This document shows positions 8,937 through 20,485 of a DNA stretch of 64,000 bases, one piece after another. The notes under the pieces were generated by a model that did no database searches, had not been told where the DNA came from, and was given only the letters and a program-made list of their open reading frames with translations. The DNA is taken from assembly GCF_036346855.1 (NCBI RefSeq), contig NZ_CP107841.1, forward strand, positions 8,436,001 through 8,500,000. Reading direction: 5' to 3'. Each line of letters opens with the position of its first letter. Position 1 is the first letter of the stretch. A program made the translations under genes and the position numbers. The DNA comes from Streptomyces europaeiscabiei. GTDB lineage: Bacteria; Actinomycetota; Actinomycetes; Streptomycetales; Streptomycetaceae.

Positions 8937-9947
8937 CTACTCCCGGCCGCCCGGAATCTCGCCCAGGAGCACCGGCCGGTGCTCCAGCCGGGACAGCTCG
9001 CACGCCTCGGCGACCCGAAGGGCCTGAAGCGCCTCACGGCCGTCGCACGGGTTCGCCCGCTCTCCGCGCACCACCTCGACGAACGCGGCGATCTCGGCCT
9101 CGTAGGCGGCGGCGAAGCGCTCCAGGAAGCCGGTCCACGGCCTGTCCGCGGGCGGTGGCCCCTTCGGCTCCGTGGACGCGACCGGCGTACGGTCGTCCAG
9201 CCCGACCACCACCGTGTCCAGCTCCCCGGCCAGCTCCAGCCGCACGTCGTACCCGGCCCCGTTCACCCGCGCCGCCGTCGCCGTGACGAGCGTGCCGTCC
9301 TCCAGCGTGAGCACGGCGGCCGCCGTGTCGAGGTCGTGCGCCTCCCGGAACATCGGGTGCCCGGCGTCCGACCCGGTGGCGTACACCGTGGCGACCTCGC
9401 GCCCCGTCACCCACCGCACGATGTCGAAGTCGTGGATCAGACAGTCCCGGTAGATCCCGCCGGACACCGGCAGGTACTCCGCGGGCGGCGGCGTCTGATC
9501 GGCCGTGAGCGCCCGTACGGTGTGCAGGCGGCCGAGCCGGCCCGCGCGTACGGCCTCCCGCGCGGTGACATAGCCGGAGTCGAAGCGCCGCTGGAAGCCC
9601 ATCTGCAGCACTGTCCCGGCCGCGTCGACCTCGGTCAGCGCGCTTAACGTGTTCGGCAGGTCCACGGCGATGGGTTTCTCGCAGAACACGGGGAGACCCG
9701 AGCGTGCTGCCCGACCGATCAGTTCGCCGTGGGCCGAGGTCGCGGCCGTTATGACCACGGCGTCCACACCCCAGGTGAAGATCTCGTCCACGCCCGGCGC
9801 CACCGTCTCGCCGAGGCGATCCGCGAGGTCATGGGCCCGAGCAGGATCGACGTCCGTGATGATCAGAGAGCCGACATCACGGTGGCGGCTGAGCGTGGTC
9901 GCGTGAAACGTCCCGATGCGACCCGCCCCGATGAGTCCGATGCGCAT
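8937..9947 (-). CDS. Gfo/Idh/MocA-family oxidoreductase (inositol dehydrogenase-like)
   Basis: A 336-aa NAD(P)-dependent sugar or polyol dehydrogenase. The Rossmann motif GLIGAGRIG opens the protein and the EKP motif (VFCEKPIAVD) near residue 95 supplies the conserved lysine. Inositol 2-dehydrogenases and related sugar dehydrogenases fit this length and pattern. I use ATG 9947, since the TTG nine nt upstream adds nothing. A TTA leucine codon occurs in the NTLSAL segment (around 9646), which in Streptomyces ties translation to the bldA tRNA. Divergent from the GntR gene with a palindromic operator candidate between them, so it is probably that regulator's target. Confidence 0.88.
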   Translation of the reverse strand: MRIGLIGAGRIGTFHATTLSRHRDVGSLIITDVDPARAHDLADRLGETVAPGVDEIFTWGVDAVVITAATSAHGELIGRAARSGLPVFCEKPIAVDLPNTLSALTEVDAAGTVLQMGFQRRFDSGYVTAREAVRAGRLGRLHTVRALTADQTPPPAEYLPVSGGIYRDCLIHDFDIVRWVTGREVATVYATGSDAGHPMFREAHDLDTAAAVLTLEDGTLVTATAARVNGAGYDVRLELAGELDTVVVGLDDRTPVASTEPKGPPPADRPWTGFLERFAAAYEAEIAAFVEVVRGERANPCDGREALQALRVAEACELSRLEHRPVLLGEIPGGRE

Positions 9948-9988
9948 GAGAAACAAAGTGGGGTCGCACCTGCCGCTGTGTCAATGCT

Positions 9989-10000
9989 TTGTCCGGACAA
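9989..10000. promoter_or_regulatory. 12-bp palindromic operator candidate
   Basis: TTGTCCGGACAA is a perfect palindrome in the 102-nt divergent promoter region between the dehydrogenase and the GntR gene. Its place and symmetry fit a GntR/HutC dimer site. This is inferred from sequence only. Confidence 0.55.
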
Positions 10001-10049
10001 CCGAACTACGCAACTTCCCGTCAACAGGCACCGGGGCTACGCTCGGCCC

Positions 10050-10814
10050 GTGGTGAAACCAGAAGTGGCTCCGACCGTGTCGCTCCAGCTCAGCGTCGAC
10101 CGCAGCAGCCCGGTCCCGCTCTACTTCCAGCTGTCCCAGCAGCTGGAGGCCGCGATCGAGCACGGCGAGCTGACCCCGGGCAGCCTGCTGGGCAACGAGA
10201 TCGAGCTGGCCGCACGCCTCGGCCTGTCCCGCCCGACCGTCCGCCAGGCCATCCAGTCCCTGGTCGACAAGGGCCTGCTCGTACGCCGCCGCGGCGTGGG
10301 CACCCAGGTCGTCCACAGCCAGGTCAAACGCCCCCTGGAACTCAGCAGTCTCTACGACGACCTGGAGGCCGCCGGCCAGCGCCCGGCCACCCGGGTCCTG
10401 CTGAACACCACCGTCACCGCCTCCGCCGAGGTCGCCGCCGCCCTGGCCGTCGCGGAGGGCGGCGAAGTCCACCGTATCGAGCGACTCCGTCTGGCCCACG
10501 GCGAACCCATGGCCTACCTCTGCAACTACCTCCCCACCGACCTCCTCGACCTCGACTCACCCCAACTCGAAGCCACCGGCCTCTACCGCCTCATGCGCGC
10601 CGCGGGCATCACCCTCCACAGCGCCCGCCAGACCATCGGCGCGAAGGCGGCCACCCCGGACGAGGCCGACCGCCTGACCGAGCCCGAGGGCGCCCCCCTC
10701 CTGACCATGCAGCGCACGACCTTCGACGACACGGGCCGAGCGGTGGAATACGGCACCCACATCTACCGGGCATCCCGCTATTCGTTCGACTTCCAATTGT
10801 TGGTGAGGGCGTAA
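10050..10814 (+). CDS. GntR/HutC-family transcriptional regulator
   Basis: About 254 aa. The N-terminal winged helix (VPLYFQLSQQLEAAIEHGEL and LAARLGLSRPTVRQAIQSL) is followed by a UTRA effector domain ending ASRYSFDFQLLVRA, so it is of the HutC subfamily that senses sugars or amino-acid derivatives. Start codons are tandem GTGs at 10050 and 10053; the frame is open upstream but overlaps the promoter and the divergent gene. It most likely represses the dehydrogenase and possibly the ROK kinase downstream. A GC hairpin (10849-10863) and a dispersed repeat follow its stop. Confidence 0.92.
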   Translation: MVKPEVAPTVSLQLSVDRSSPVPLYFQLSQQLEAAIEHGELTPGSLLGNEIELAARLGLSRPTVRQAIQSLVDKGLLVRRRGVGTQVVHSQVKRPLELSSLYDDLEAAGQRPATRVLLNTTVTASAEVAAALAVAEGGEVHRIERLRLAHGEPMAYLCNYLPTDLLDLDSPQLEATGLYRLMRAAGITLHSARQTIGAKAATPDEADRLTEPEGAPLLTMQRTTFDDTGRAVEYGTHIYRASRYSFDFQLLVRA

Positions 10815-10848
10815 GGAATGCCTTTCCGGCCCGCAGGGCCCCTGGGAA

Positions 10849-10863
10849 GGCGGCGCAGCCGCC
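10849..10863. terminator. short GC hairpin after the GntR gene
   Basis: GGCGGC (10849-10854) pairs with GCCGCC (10858-10863) around the loop GCA. It lies 35 nt past the GntR stop and just before a dispersed repeat copy; probably a weak terminator. Confidence 0.4.
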
Positions 10864-10865
10864 GC

Positions 10866-10891
10866 AAAGGGGCGCGGGGAACTGCGCGACC
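10866..10891 (+). repeat. dispersed intergenic repeat, copy 2
   Basis: Same core as at 8796-8821 (AGGGGCGCGGGGAACTGCGC) in the same orientation, between the GntR and ROK genes. Confidence 0.7.
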
Positions 10892-10981
10892 AGCCCCCAC
10901 TCACCCGCACTCGAAAAACAACCCATGGCACCCCCTGCCCCCACGCCGCACCCAGCGGAGCGTTAAGGCAGAATCGGCTCG

Positions 10982-12127
10982 ATGAGCACTTACCGCGACT
11001 TCACCCACCGCGGCTCCGCGCGGGCCACCGTCCTGCGGACCGTGGGAACGCGCGAGCGCCGCTCCCATCTGACGGCCCCCCGCGTCCCCACCGTCGGCAT
11101 CGACATCGGCGGCACGAAGGTGATGGCGGGTGTCGTGGACGCCGACGGCAACATCCTGGAGAAGCTCCGCACGGAGACCCCGGACAAGTCGAAGAGCCCC
11201 CAGGTCGTCGAGGACACCATCACGGAACTGGTCCTGGACCTCTCCGACCGGCACGACGTGCACGCCGTCGGCATCGGCGCCGCCGGCTGGGTGGACGCGG
11301 AGCGCAACCGCGTCCTGTTCGCCCCCCACCTGTCCTGGCGCAACGAGCCGCTGCGCGACCGCCTCGCCGGCCGGCTCGCCGTGCCGGTCCTGGTCGACAA
11401 CGACGCCAACGCCGCCGCCTGGGCCGAGTGGCGCTTCGGCGCCGGCCGCGACGAGGACCACCTGGTCATGATCACGCTGGGCACCGGCATCGGCGGCGCG
11501 ATCCTGGAGGACGGCCAGGTCAAGCGCGGAAAGTTCGGCGTCGCGGGCGAGTTCGGCCATATGCAGGTCGTACCCGGCGGCCACCGCTGCCCGTGCGGCA
11601 ACCGCGGCTGCTGGGAGCAGTACAGCTCAGGGAACGCCCTGGTCAGGGAGGCCCGCGAACTCGCGGCGGCCGACTCCCCGGTGGCGTACGGGATCATCGA
11701 GCACGTCAAGGGCAACATCGCCGACATCACCGGACCGATGATCACCGAGCTGGCCCGTGAGGGCGACGCCATGTGCATCGAGCTGCTCCAGGACATCGGC
11801 CAGTGGCTCGGCGTCGGCATCGCCAACCTGGCCGCCGCCCTCGACCCGTCCTGCTTCGTCATCGGCGGCGGTGTCTCGGCCGCCGACGACCTGCTGATCG
11901 GTCCCGCCCGGGACGCCTTCCGCCGCCACCTCACCGGCCGCGGCTACCGCCCGGAGGCCCGGATCGCGCGCGCCCAGCTCGGACCCGAGGCCGGCATGGT
12001 GGGCGCCGCCGACCTCGCCAGACTCGTCGCTCGCCGCTTCCGCCGCGCCAACCGGCGCCGGGTGGAGCGGTACGAGCGTTACGCGCGGTACGTGGAGGCC
12101 CGCCGCACCACCCAGGACTCCGCGTGA
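10982..12127 (+). CDS. ROK-family sugar kinase (glucokinase-like)
   Basis: A 381-aa ATP-dependent sugar kinase. The phosphate-binding motif GIDIGGTKVMAG is near residue 39, the catalytic Asp lies in LVDNDANAAAWAE, and the ROK zinc site reads CPCGNRGCWEQ. It is a kinase and not a ROK repressor, because no winged helix precedes the ATPase core; the 37-residue leader is Arg/Thr-rich and its role is unknown. The C-terminal 30 residues are Arg/Tyr-rich and basic. Its stop overlaps the GTG of the next gene by 4 nt, so the two are translationally coupled. Confidence 0.92.
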   Translation: MSTYRDFTHRGSARATVLRTVGTRERRSHLTAPRVPTVGIDIGGTKVMAGVVDADGNILEKLRTETPDKSKSPQVVEDTITELVLDLSDRHDVHAVGIGAAGWVDAERNRVLFAPHLSWRNEPLRDRLAGRLAVPVLVDNDANAAAWAEWRFGAGRDEDHLVMITLGTGIGGAILEDGQVKRGKFGVAGEFGHMQVVPGGHRCPCGNRGCWEQYSSGNALVREARELAAADSPVAYGIIEHVKGNIADITGPMITELAREGDAMCIELLQDIGQWLGVGIANLAAALDPSCFVIGGGVSAADDLLIGPARDAFRRHLTGRGYRPEARIARAQLGPEAGMVGAADLARLVARRFRRANRRRVERYERYARYVEARRTTQDSA

Positions 12128-12705
12128 CCGCCTCGGTGCCGCGCCAGGGATCCTCCCCGGAGGAGCCGGAGCGGCCCGCCGAGAACCGCCGCCACAGGAA
12201 CCGCCGCCGGGCGATCACCCTGTCGATCATCGTGCTGCTCATCGGCGTACCCGCCGGCTACCTGGTGATCTCCGCCAACCAGAGCCGCGACAGCGGCAAG
12301 GACAAGGAGGAGAAGTACTCGGCGACCGGCCTCACCGCCCACTGGCCCTCCCGGGTCCAGCAGCGCCTCTACCAGGTGCCGATCCCGCCGTACTCCAAGC
12401 ACGTCGCGTACTACGAGACGAACAACTGGAAGACCAGCCGCCTCTACGTGCAGTTCTATACGAGCAACGAGGGCCTGGAGAGCTTCCTCAACCAGATCGG
12501 CGTCAGCACCGGCGACCTGGACGAGGGCGAGATCGCCATCGGCACCCGAGACCGGCGGATCGTCGGCTGGAACTTCACCGGCACCGGCCCGTGGTACGGG
12601 CTCGTCAAGGACCGGAAGAACCCCCAGCCCACCCACGACATCGTCGTGAACCGGTCCAACCCGGACCATCCGATGGTGTACGTGGTGTCACGAACCGTGC
12701 CTTGA
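12124..12705 (+). CDS. single-pass membrane protein coupled to ROK kinase
   Basis: 193 aa starting at a GTG that overlaps the kinase stop (GTGA). A basic cytoplasmic leader (ENRRHRNRRR) precedes one transmembrane helix at about residues 37-57 (ITLSIIVLLIGVPAGYLVI), then an extracytoplasmic domain of some 130 residues rich in Tyr and Trp (YYETNNWKTSRLYVQFYTS). I recognise no enzymatic motif. The coupling suggests it is made together with the kinase; its job is unknown. Confidence 0.8.
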   Translation: MTASVPRQGSSPEEPERPAENRRHRNRRRAITLSIIVLLIGVPAGYLVISANQSRDSGKDKEEKYSATGLTAHWPSRVQQRLYQVPIPPYSKHVAYYETNNWKTSRLYVQFYTSNEGLESFLNQIGVSTGDLDEGEIAIGTRDRRIVGWNFTGTGPWYGLVKDRKNPQPTHDIVVNRSNPDHPMVYVVSRTVP

Positions 12706-12847
12706 CCAGGAAGAATCCCGGTCCGCGCGGGCTCGCGCGCGGTCGCCGGGGCCGATTGTCAGACCCCGCCCGTAGAGTCGGAGACAGCTGATCGGAGCCG
12801 CACAGGAAACGGCTCATCCGACCGAAGAGCGGGAGGTGACCGGACGT

Positions 12848-15681
12848 ATGCGGGACATGGCTGTACCCGAGGCCGCCCCGGCCCTCCCCGCACGGACGGC
12901 CGTCCCCGTCCGGCTCGCCGCCGTCTTCCTCCCGGCTCCGCTGCCCCGCCACAGCCGGTTCGCGTTCTGGGACCCGGCGGGCGGCGAGCCGCCGCCGGGA
13001 GACACCGAGGACCTCACGGTCGTACGGCAGCACGGCTCCGGAGCCCGCAGAGGCACCGTCCCCGCCCTGTGCCTGCCGGTCGGCGAAGCCCTCCCCCTGC
13101 TCACCCGCGCAGGGCGCGACCCCGCCGCCCACCCCGCCACGGCCTGCTGGGGCGCGGCCGCACTGCACGCGCTGCGACTGATCGCCCGGGGGCGGCTGCT
13201 GCCGGGACTGACCGCCGAGGGGTACGACGCGTGGCGGGCGGGACCGCTCGACCCGGACGACATCGCGCACCTCAGGGCCGTCGCCGCGGCACTGCCGTAC
13301 GAAGGCCACGCGGTCCCGCTGCCCGGCGGGGGACCGCTGCGGCTGCCCGAGCCGGAGCCGCTGATGCGGTCCTTCCTGGACGCGGTCGCCGACACGCTGC
13401 CACGCGGCCCGGCGGCGCCGTACGTCTCCGGGAAACCGTTCGCCGCGCACACCGGCCAGCGACTGCCGCACGCCCGCGACTGGGCCGCCGAGGTCGCCGC
13501 CGGCATGGACGCGGGCGTCCGTATCTCCCTGCGCCTCGACCTGGCGGCGCACAACCTCTTCGACGACAGCGAAGGGGCCTCGCGGGCGGGCGCGGCCGTC
13601 GTCCAGGTGCACAGCCTCGCCGACCCCACCCTCGTCGTCGACGCCGCCGCGCTGTGGGCGGGTGACGCGGACGCGGCGTTCGGGCCCCGCGCGCGGGTGG
13701 ACGCCGCCCTCGCCGTACGGCGTGCGGCCCGCGTCTGGCCGCCCCTGGACCGGCTCTCCGAGCAGGACGTCCCCGACGTCCTCGCCCTCTCCGAGGACGA
13801 GCTGTCCGACCTGCTCGGCGTCGCCGCGACCCGGCTGGGCGCGGCAGGCGTCGCCGTGCACTGGCCCCGGGACCTGGCCCACGATCTGAGCGCCCGCGCC
13901 GAGGTGAGCACCGCGCCCGGCTCCGCCACGGACGGCACCGGCTTCTTCGAGAGCGAGGAACTGCTGCGGTTCCGCTGGCAGTTGGCCCTCGGCGGCGACC
14001 CGCTCACCGAGGCCGAGATGGACACCCTCGCCGAGGCCCACCGCCCGATCGTGCGCCTGCGCGACCAGTGGGTCCTCGTCGACCCTGCCCTCGTCCGCAA
14101 GGCCCGCAAACGCGAACTGGGCCTGCTCGACCCGGTGGACGCCCTGTCCGCGGCCCTCTCCGGCACCGCCGAGATCGACGGCGAGACGGTGGAGGCGGTG
14201 CCGGTGGGCGCGCTCGCGGCCCTCCGGGACCGTCTGACAGCGGGGATCGGCACGGCGGAACCGCCAGACGGCCTCGCGGCCACCCTCCGCGACTACCAAC
14301 TCCGGGGCCTGGCCTGGCTGGACCTCATGACCTCCCTAGGTCTCGGCGGTTGCCTCGCCGACGACATGGGCCTCGGCAAGACGATCACGGTCATCGCCCT
14401 CCACCTGCGCCGGGCCCGCCCCGAACCCACGCTGGTCGTCTGCCCCGCCTCCCTGCTGGGCAACTGGCAGCGCGAGATCACCCGCTTCGCCCCCGGCGTG
14501 CCCGTCCGCCGCTTCCACGGCCCCGACCGCACCCTGGACGACCTCGCCGACGGCTTCGTCCTCACCACCTACGGCACCATGCGCTCGACGGCCCCACACC
14601 TGGCCCAGCAGGAGTGGGGCATGGTCGTCGCCGACGAGGCCCAGCACGTCAAGAACCCCTACTCGGCGACGGCGAAGGCCCTGCGCACGATCCCGACGCC
14701 CGCGCGCGTGGCCCTCACCGGCACCCCGGTCGAGAACAACCTCTCCGAGCTCTGGGCCCTCCTCGACTGGACGACCCCAGGGCTCCTGGGCCCGCTGAAG
14801 TCCTTCCGCGCCCGCCACGCCCGCGCCGTGGAGAACGGCGAGGACGGCGAGGCCGTGACCCGCCTCGCCCGCCTGGTCCGCCCCTTCCTCCTCCGCCGCA
14901 AGAAGTCCGACCCGGGCATCGTCCCCGAACTCCCGCCCAAGACCGAGACCGACCACCCCGTCCCCCTCACCCGCGAACAGGCCGCCCTGTACGAGGCGGT
15001 GGTCCGCGAGTCGCTGCTCGCCATCGAGACGGCGGAGGGCATCGCCCGGCGGGGCCTGGTCCTGAAACTCCTCGGTGCCCTCAAGCAGATCTGCGACCAC
15101 CCGGCGCTGTATCTGAAGGAGGAGGCGGGCGTTGCCACCGGAGACCGTTTCGCCGCCCGCTCCGGCAAACTGGCCCTGCTGGACGAGCTGTTGGACACGC
15201 TTCTCTCCGAGGACGGCTCCGCGCTGGTCTTCACCCAGTACGTCGGCATGGCCCGCCTGATCACCGCGCACCTCGCCGCCCGCGCCGTCCCGGTCGAGCT
15301 GCTGCACGGCGGCACACCGGTCAAGGAGCGCGAGCACATGGTGGACCGGTTCCAGAGCGGGGCGACGCCGGTCCTGGTCCTGTCCCTCAAGGCGGCCGGA
15401 ACCGGCCTGAACCTCACCCGCGCGGGCCACGTCGTCCACTTCGACCGCTGGTGGAACCCGGCCGTCGAGGAGCAGGCCACCGACCGCGCCTACCGCATCG
15501 GCCAGACCCAGCCCGTCCAAGTGCACCGCCTCATCACCGAGGGCACCGTCGAGGATCGCATCGCCGAGATGCTGGAATCCAAGCGGGCCCTCTCCGACGC
15601 CGTCCTCGGCTCGGGCGAGGCGGCTCTCACGGAGCTGGGTGACCGGGAGCTGACCGACCTGGTGTCGTTGCGGAGGCCTGC

Positions 15682-15685
<4 letters not shown>
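12848..15685 (+). CDS. SNF2/SWI2-family DEAD/DEAH helicase
   Basis: 945 aa. The N-terminal half is the bacterial SNF2-associated region; the C-terminal half is a complete SF2 motor: motif I DDMGLGKT (Lys511), motif II DEAQ, TGTPVENN (motif III region), and motifs V/VI GTGLNLTRAGHVVHFDRWW with DRAYRIGQ. It is an ATP-dependent DNA translocase or remodeller. ATG 12848 sits after the ribosome-binding site GGGAGG (12831-12836); GTG 12836 is an alternative. Its stop overlaps the GTG of the SWIM gene, and SNF2 helicases in actinobacteria are often paired with SWIM proteins, so the two probably act together on DNA. Confidence 0.94.
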
Positions 15686-18642
<2,957 letters not shown>

Positions 18643-18900
18643 CGGACGCCCGATGCCACAGGCCGCACCCGGCCGGCAAAGGGCCGCTGTCCTGGCGGTG
18701 AGGGGTGTGCGTGCGGACGGTACCAAGGAGCGGACCGCCATCCGACGGCGACAGGAAATCCGTAGAGTCCGGGGCGAGCCGGCAGCGGTATGCCGCCCGG
18801 CGGGGCATACGTGTTCCGGTGAGCGAGCCTGTGGACGGCGGTGCGCAGGCCCACCCGGCGAACGAGGCCTGTTGCGGTACTGAGCGACCCGCACGCGACA

Positions 18901-18930
18901 GTAGGGGCACCCGGTGTCGGGTGCCCCTAC
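18901..18930. terminator. bidirectional terminator hairpin
   Basis: GTAGGGGCACCCG (18901-18913) and CGGGTGCCCCTAC (18918-18930) form a perfect 13-bp stem with the 4-nt loop GTGT, between two convergent genes. Confidence 0.8.
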
Positions 18931-18991
18931 CTGCGGGGTCGGGAAGGCGTCCATCCTCAAGGGGGAGTGGAGGTTTCGGCCTTCCCGGGGA

Positions 18992-19039
18992 GGAGGACGA
19001 GGCGGTCTCCCTGTGTGGGGGAGGGAGACGTGGTCCTCC
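18992..19039. terminator. second hairpin, distal to the PepSY gene
   Basis: Nested stems: GGAGGAC (18992-18998) with GTCCTCC (19033-19039), and inside it GTCTCCCT (19005-19012) with AGGGAGAC (19022-19029). It lies about 60 nt beyond the stop of the minus-strand PepSY gene, a suitable place for its terminator. Confidence 0.6.
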
Positions 19040-19099
19040 GGGGGAGTGACTTGGCCGACGGCGGCGGGAGTCACACCTCCGGTGGTTCGTGTGCCTTGA

Positions 19100-19813
19100 T
19101 CAGTCGTTGGAGCGGTCGGCGGTGAGCTTGCCGGAGTCGAGGGCGACCCTCCAGTCGCTGCCGGTGCCGTCGGCGGCGGTGGTGTCGACCTCCCAGGCCT
19201 GGTCGGTGCTCTCCTCGTCGATGTCGACGGAGGTCACCGTGCCCTTGGCGGCGGCGGCCTGGGCGGCCTCGGCGGCGGTCACGGAGCTGCCCTTCAGGGC
19301 GGTCCGGATCTGCTCGGTCTCGGCGGCGTCGTCACCGTCGTCGTCCCGGTCGGCGTGCGAGCCGAGGACCTTGCCGGTGCCGGGGTCGACCTGGACGCTG
19401 AACCACTTGCCGCCGCCCGTCAGCACGTCGACGTCCCACACCAGGTTCGTGCCCTCGTCGTCGAGGTCGGCGGAGACCGCCGTACCGGCCTTGTGCTTCA
19501 GTGCCGTCCTGATCGCGTCGTCGGCCGTGACCTGGCCGGCCTTCGCCTCGGCGGCGTTCTCGGCCTTGTCCTCGGCGTCCTGGTCCGTGTCGCGGGCGGC
19601 CTGGTCCTCGGCCTGGTCCTCGGCCTGGTCCTGGGCCGTGTCGTCGCTGTCGGCGGTGTCGTCGACGTCGTCGCGGTCGTTGTCGTCGTTGGCCACCGAC
19701 ACGGTCTTCCTCGTCGGCGCCTCGTCGTCACCCGCTACCGCGATGGCGGTCGCGGTGCCGCCGCCGATCAGGGCGACGGCCGTGATGGTGGCGATGACGA
19801 TGTTGCGCTTCAT
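19100..19813 (-). CDS. secreted PepSY-domain protein
   Basis: 237 aa starting ATG 19813 after a clear GGAGG. The signal or anchor peptide is residues 1-27 (MKRNIVIATITAVALIGGGTATAIAVAG). Next comes a strongly acidic Asp/Glu/Gln linker with QDQAEDQAEDQA repeats, then two PepSY-like units: about 95-165 (ADDAIRTALKHKAGTAVSAD, then VWDVDVLTGGGKWFSVQVD) and 170-237 (TDQAWEVDT). PepSY domains are thought to inhibit proteases or sense envelope state, and genes for them often sit beside OmpR-type two-component systems. Here the divergent neighbour is such a regulator, but broken. Confidence 0.88.
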   Translation of the reverse strand: MKRNIVIATITAVALIGGGTATAIAVAGDDEAPTRKTVSVANDDNDRDDVDDTADSDDTAQDQAEDQAEDQAARDTDQDAEDKAENAAEAKAGQVTADDAIRTALKHKAGTAVSADLDDEGTNLVWDVDVLTGGGKWFSVQVDPGTGKVLGSHADRDDDGDDAAETEQIRTALKGSSVTAAEAAQAAAAKGTVTSVDIDEESTDQAWEVDTTAADGTGSDWRVALDSGKLTADRSND

Positions 19814-19837
19814 GGGGTTCCTCCGGAATGCGACTGG

Positions 19838-19872
19838 CTGCAACCAGTAACGGATGGTGTCGCCGGTTGCAG
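19838..19872. promoter_or_regulatory. inverted repeat in PepSY promoter region
   Basis: CTGCAACC (19838-19845) and GGTTGCAG (19865-19872) form a perfect 8-bp inverted repeat 25 nt upstream of the PepSY start; a possible operator. Confidence 0.35.
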
Positions 19873-19925
19873 GCGGCTTGTCGGCCTCGTCTGCTTTCGA
19901 CGAGGACCAATCTGGCCGACCGACG

Positions 19926-19963
19926 CTGAAGCGGACCTGAAGCCCCCTGAAGACCGCTTCAGG
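19926..19963. promoter_or_regulatory. CTGAAG direct-repeat array, OmpR-type site
   Basis: CTGAAG occurs at 19926-19931, 19937-19942 and 19947-19952, with 11- and 10-nt steps, i.e. about one helical turn. An inverted CTTCAG follows at 19958-19963. Tandem hexamers at helical spacing are typical binding sites of OmpR-family regulators. It sits in the divergent promoter between the PepSY gene and the broken regulator. Confidence 0.6.
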
Positions 19964-19985
19964 TTCGGTTTGCCAAGCTGAACGC

Positions 19986-20213
19986 ATGCGCCTGTTGATC
20001 GTGGAAGATGAGAAGCGGCTCGCGGTGTCGCTGGCCAAGGGACTGACGGCCGAGGGCTACGCCGTGGACGTCGTCCACGACGGCGTCGAGGGCCTGCACC
20101 GGGCGAGCGAGGGGTCGTACGACCTCGTGATCCTCGACATCATGCTGCCCGGCATGAACGGCTACCGCGTGTGCGCCGCCCTGCGCGCCGCCGGCCACGA
20201 CGTACCGATCTTC
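19986..20213 (+). pseudogene. truncated OmpR-family response regulator
   Basis: Intact receiver N-terminus of about 76 residues: MRLLIVEDEKRLAVSLAKGL, the phospho-acceptor Asp in LVILDIMLPGMNG, then CAALRAAGHDVPIF. At the point where LMLTA and the rest of the receiver should follow, the sequence becomes the tail of a transposase in another frame. The last third of the receiver, the whole DNA-binding domain and the usual downstream histidine kinase are missing. The start and promoter look normal, so a short receiver-only product could still be made. It would have paired with the PepSY gene on the other strand. Confidence 0.85.
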
Positions 20214-20335
20214 GCAAGATCAGTGAGGGGAAGACGCCGTCTGCGGCCCGCAGGGCCCGCAAACGACTCCTGCCGAACGTGGTCTGCCGGATCATGCAAC
20301 GCGACCAGCGGAACCACCTCGCTCCAGCCGCCTGA
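20213..20335 (+). mobile_element. IS110-like transposase C-terminal remnant
   Basis: Read in the second frame from 20213, the sequence encodes 40 residues, RKISEGKTPSAARRARKRLL then PNVVCRIMQRDQ, before a TGA at 20333. This resembles the end of IS110/IS116-type transposases (RK-A/S-EGKT followed by a basic helix and a YR-M-RD motif). It begins exactly where the receiver homology stops, so it marks an insertion or deletion junction. I rely on memory of the family for the assignment. Confidence 0.6.
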
Positions 20336-20485
20336 CAAACAGAGGCGCTGTCAGGTCAGGTTCCGCCCGGCCGAAGCCATGCGAACATGCCCCGGCGGCC
20401 GGACAGAACAACGGGAGGACAACCCAGCAGGGCGTCAGTCAGTGCCCGAGCCACGACCACCGGAACCTGCACACCACGATCAAGG

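Larger units (their letters stand above)
18643..19099. other. structured convergent intergenic region
   Basis: Region between the plus-strand SWIM gene and the minus-strand PepSY gene. It holds a 7-bp hairpin (18788-18794 with 18804-18810), a 22-nt element starting GGTGAGCGAG (18818-18839) that recurs at 32049-32070, and the two strong hairpins listed separately. No reading frame here has convincing coding character. Confidence 0.5.

Noticed and set aside
18705..19049. Open frame across the convergent region after the SWIM gene
   Set aside because: It spans two strong hairpins, has no ribosome-binding site and simple composition; the inverted repeats explain the sequence better.
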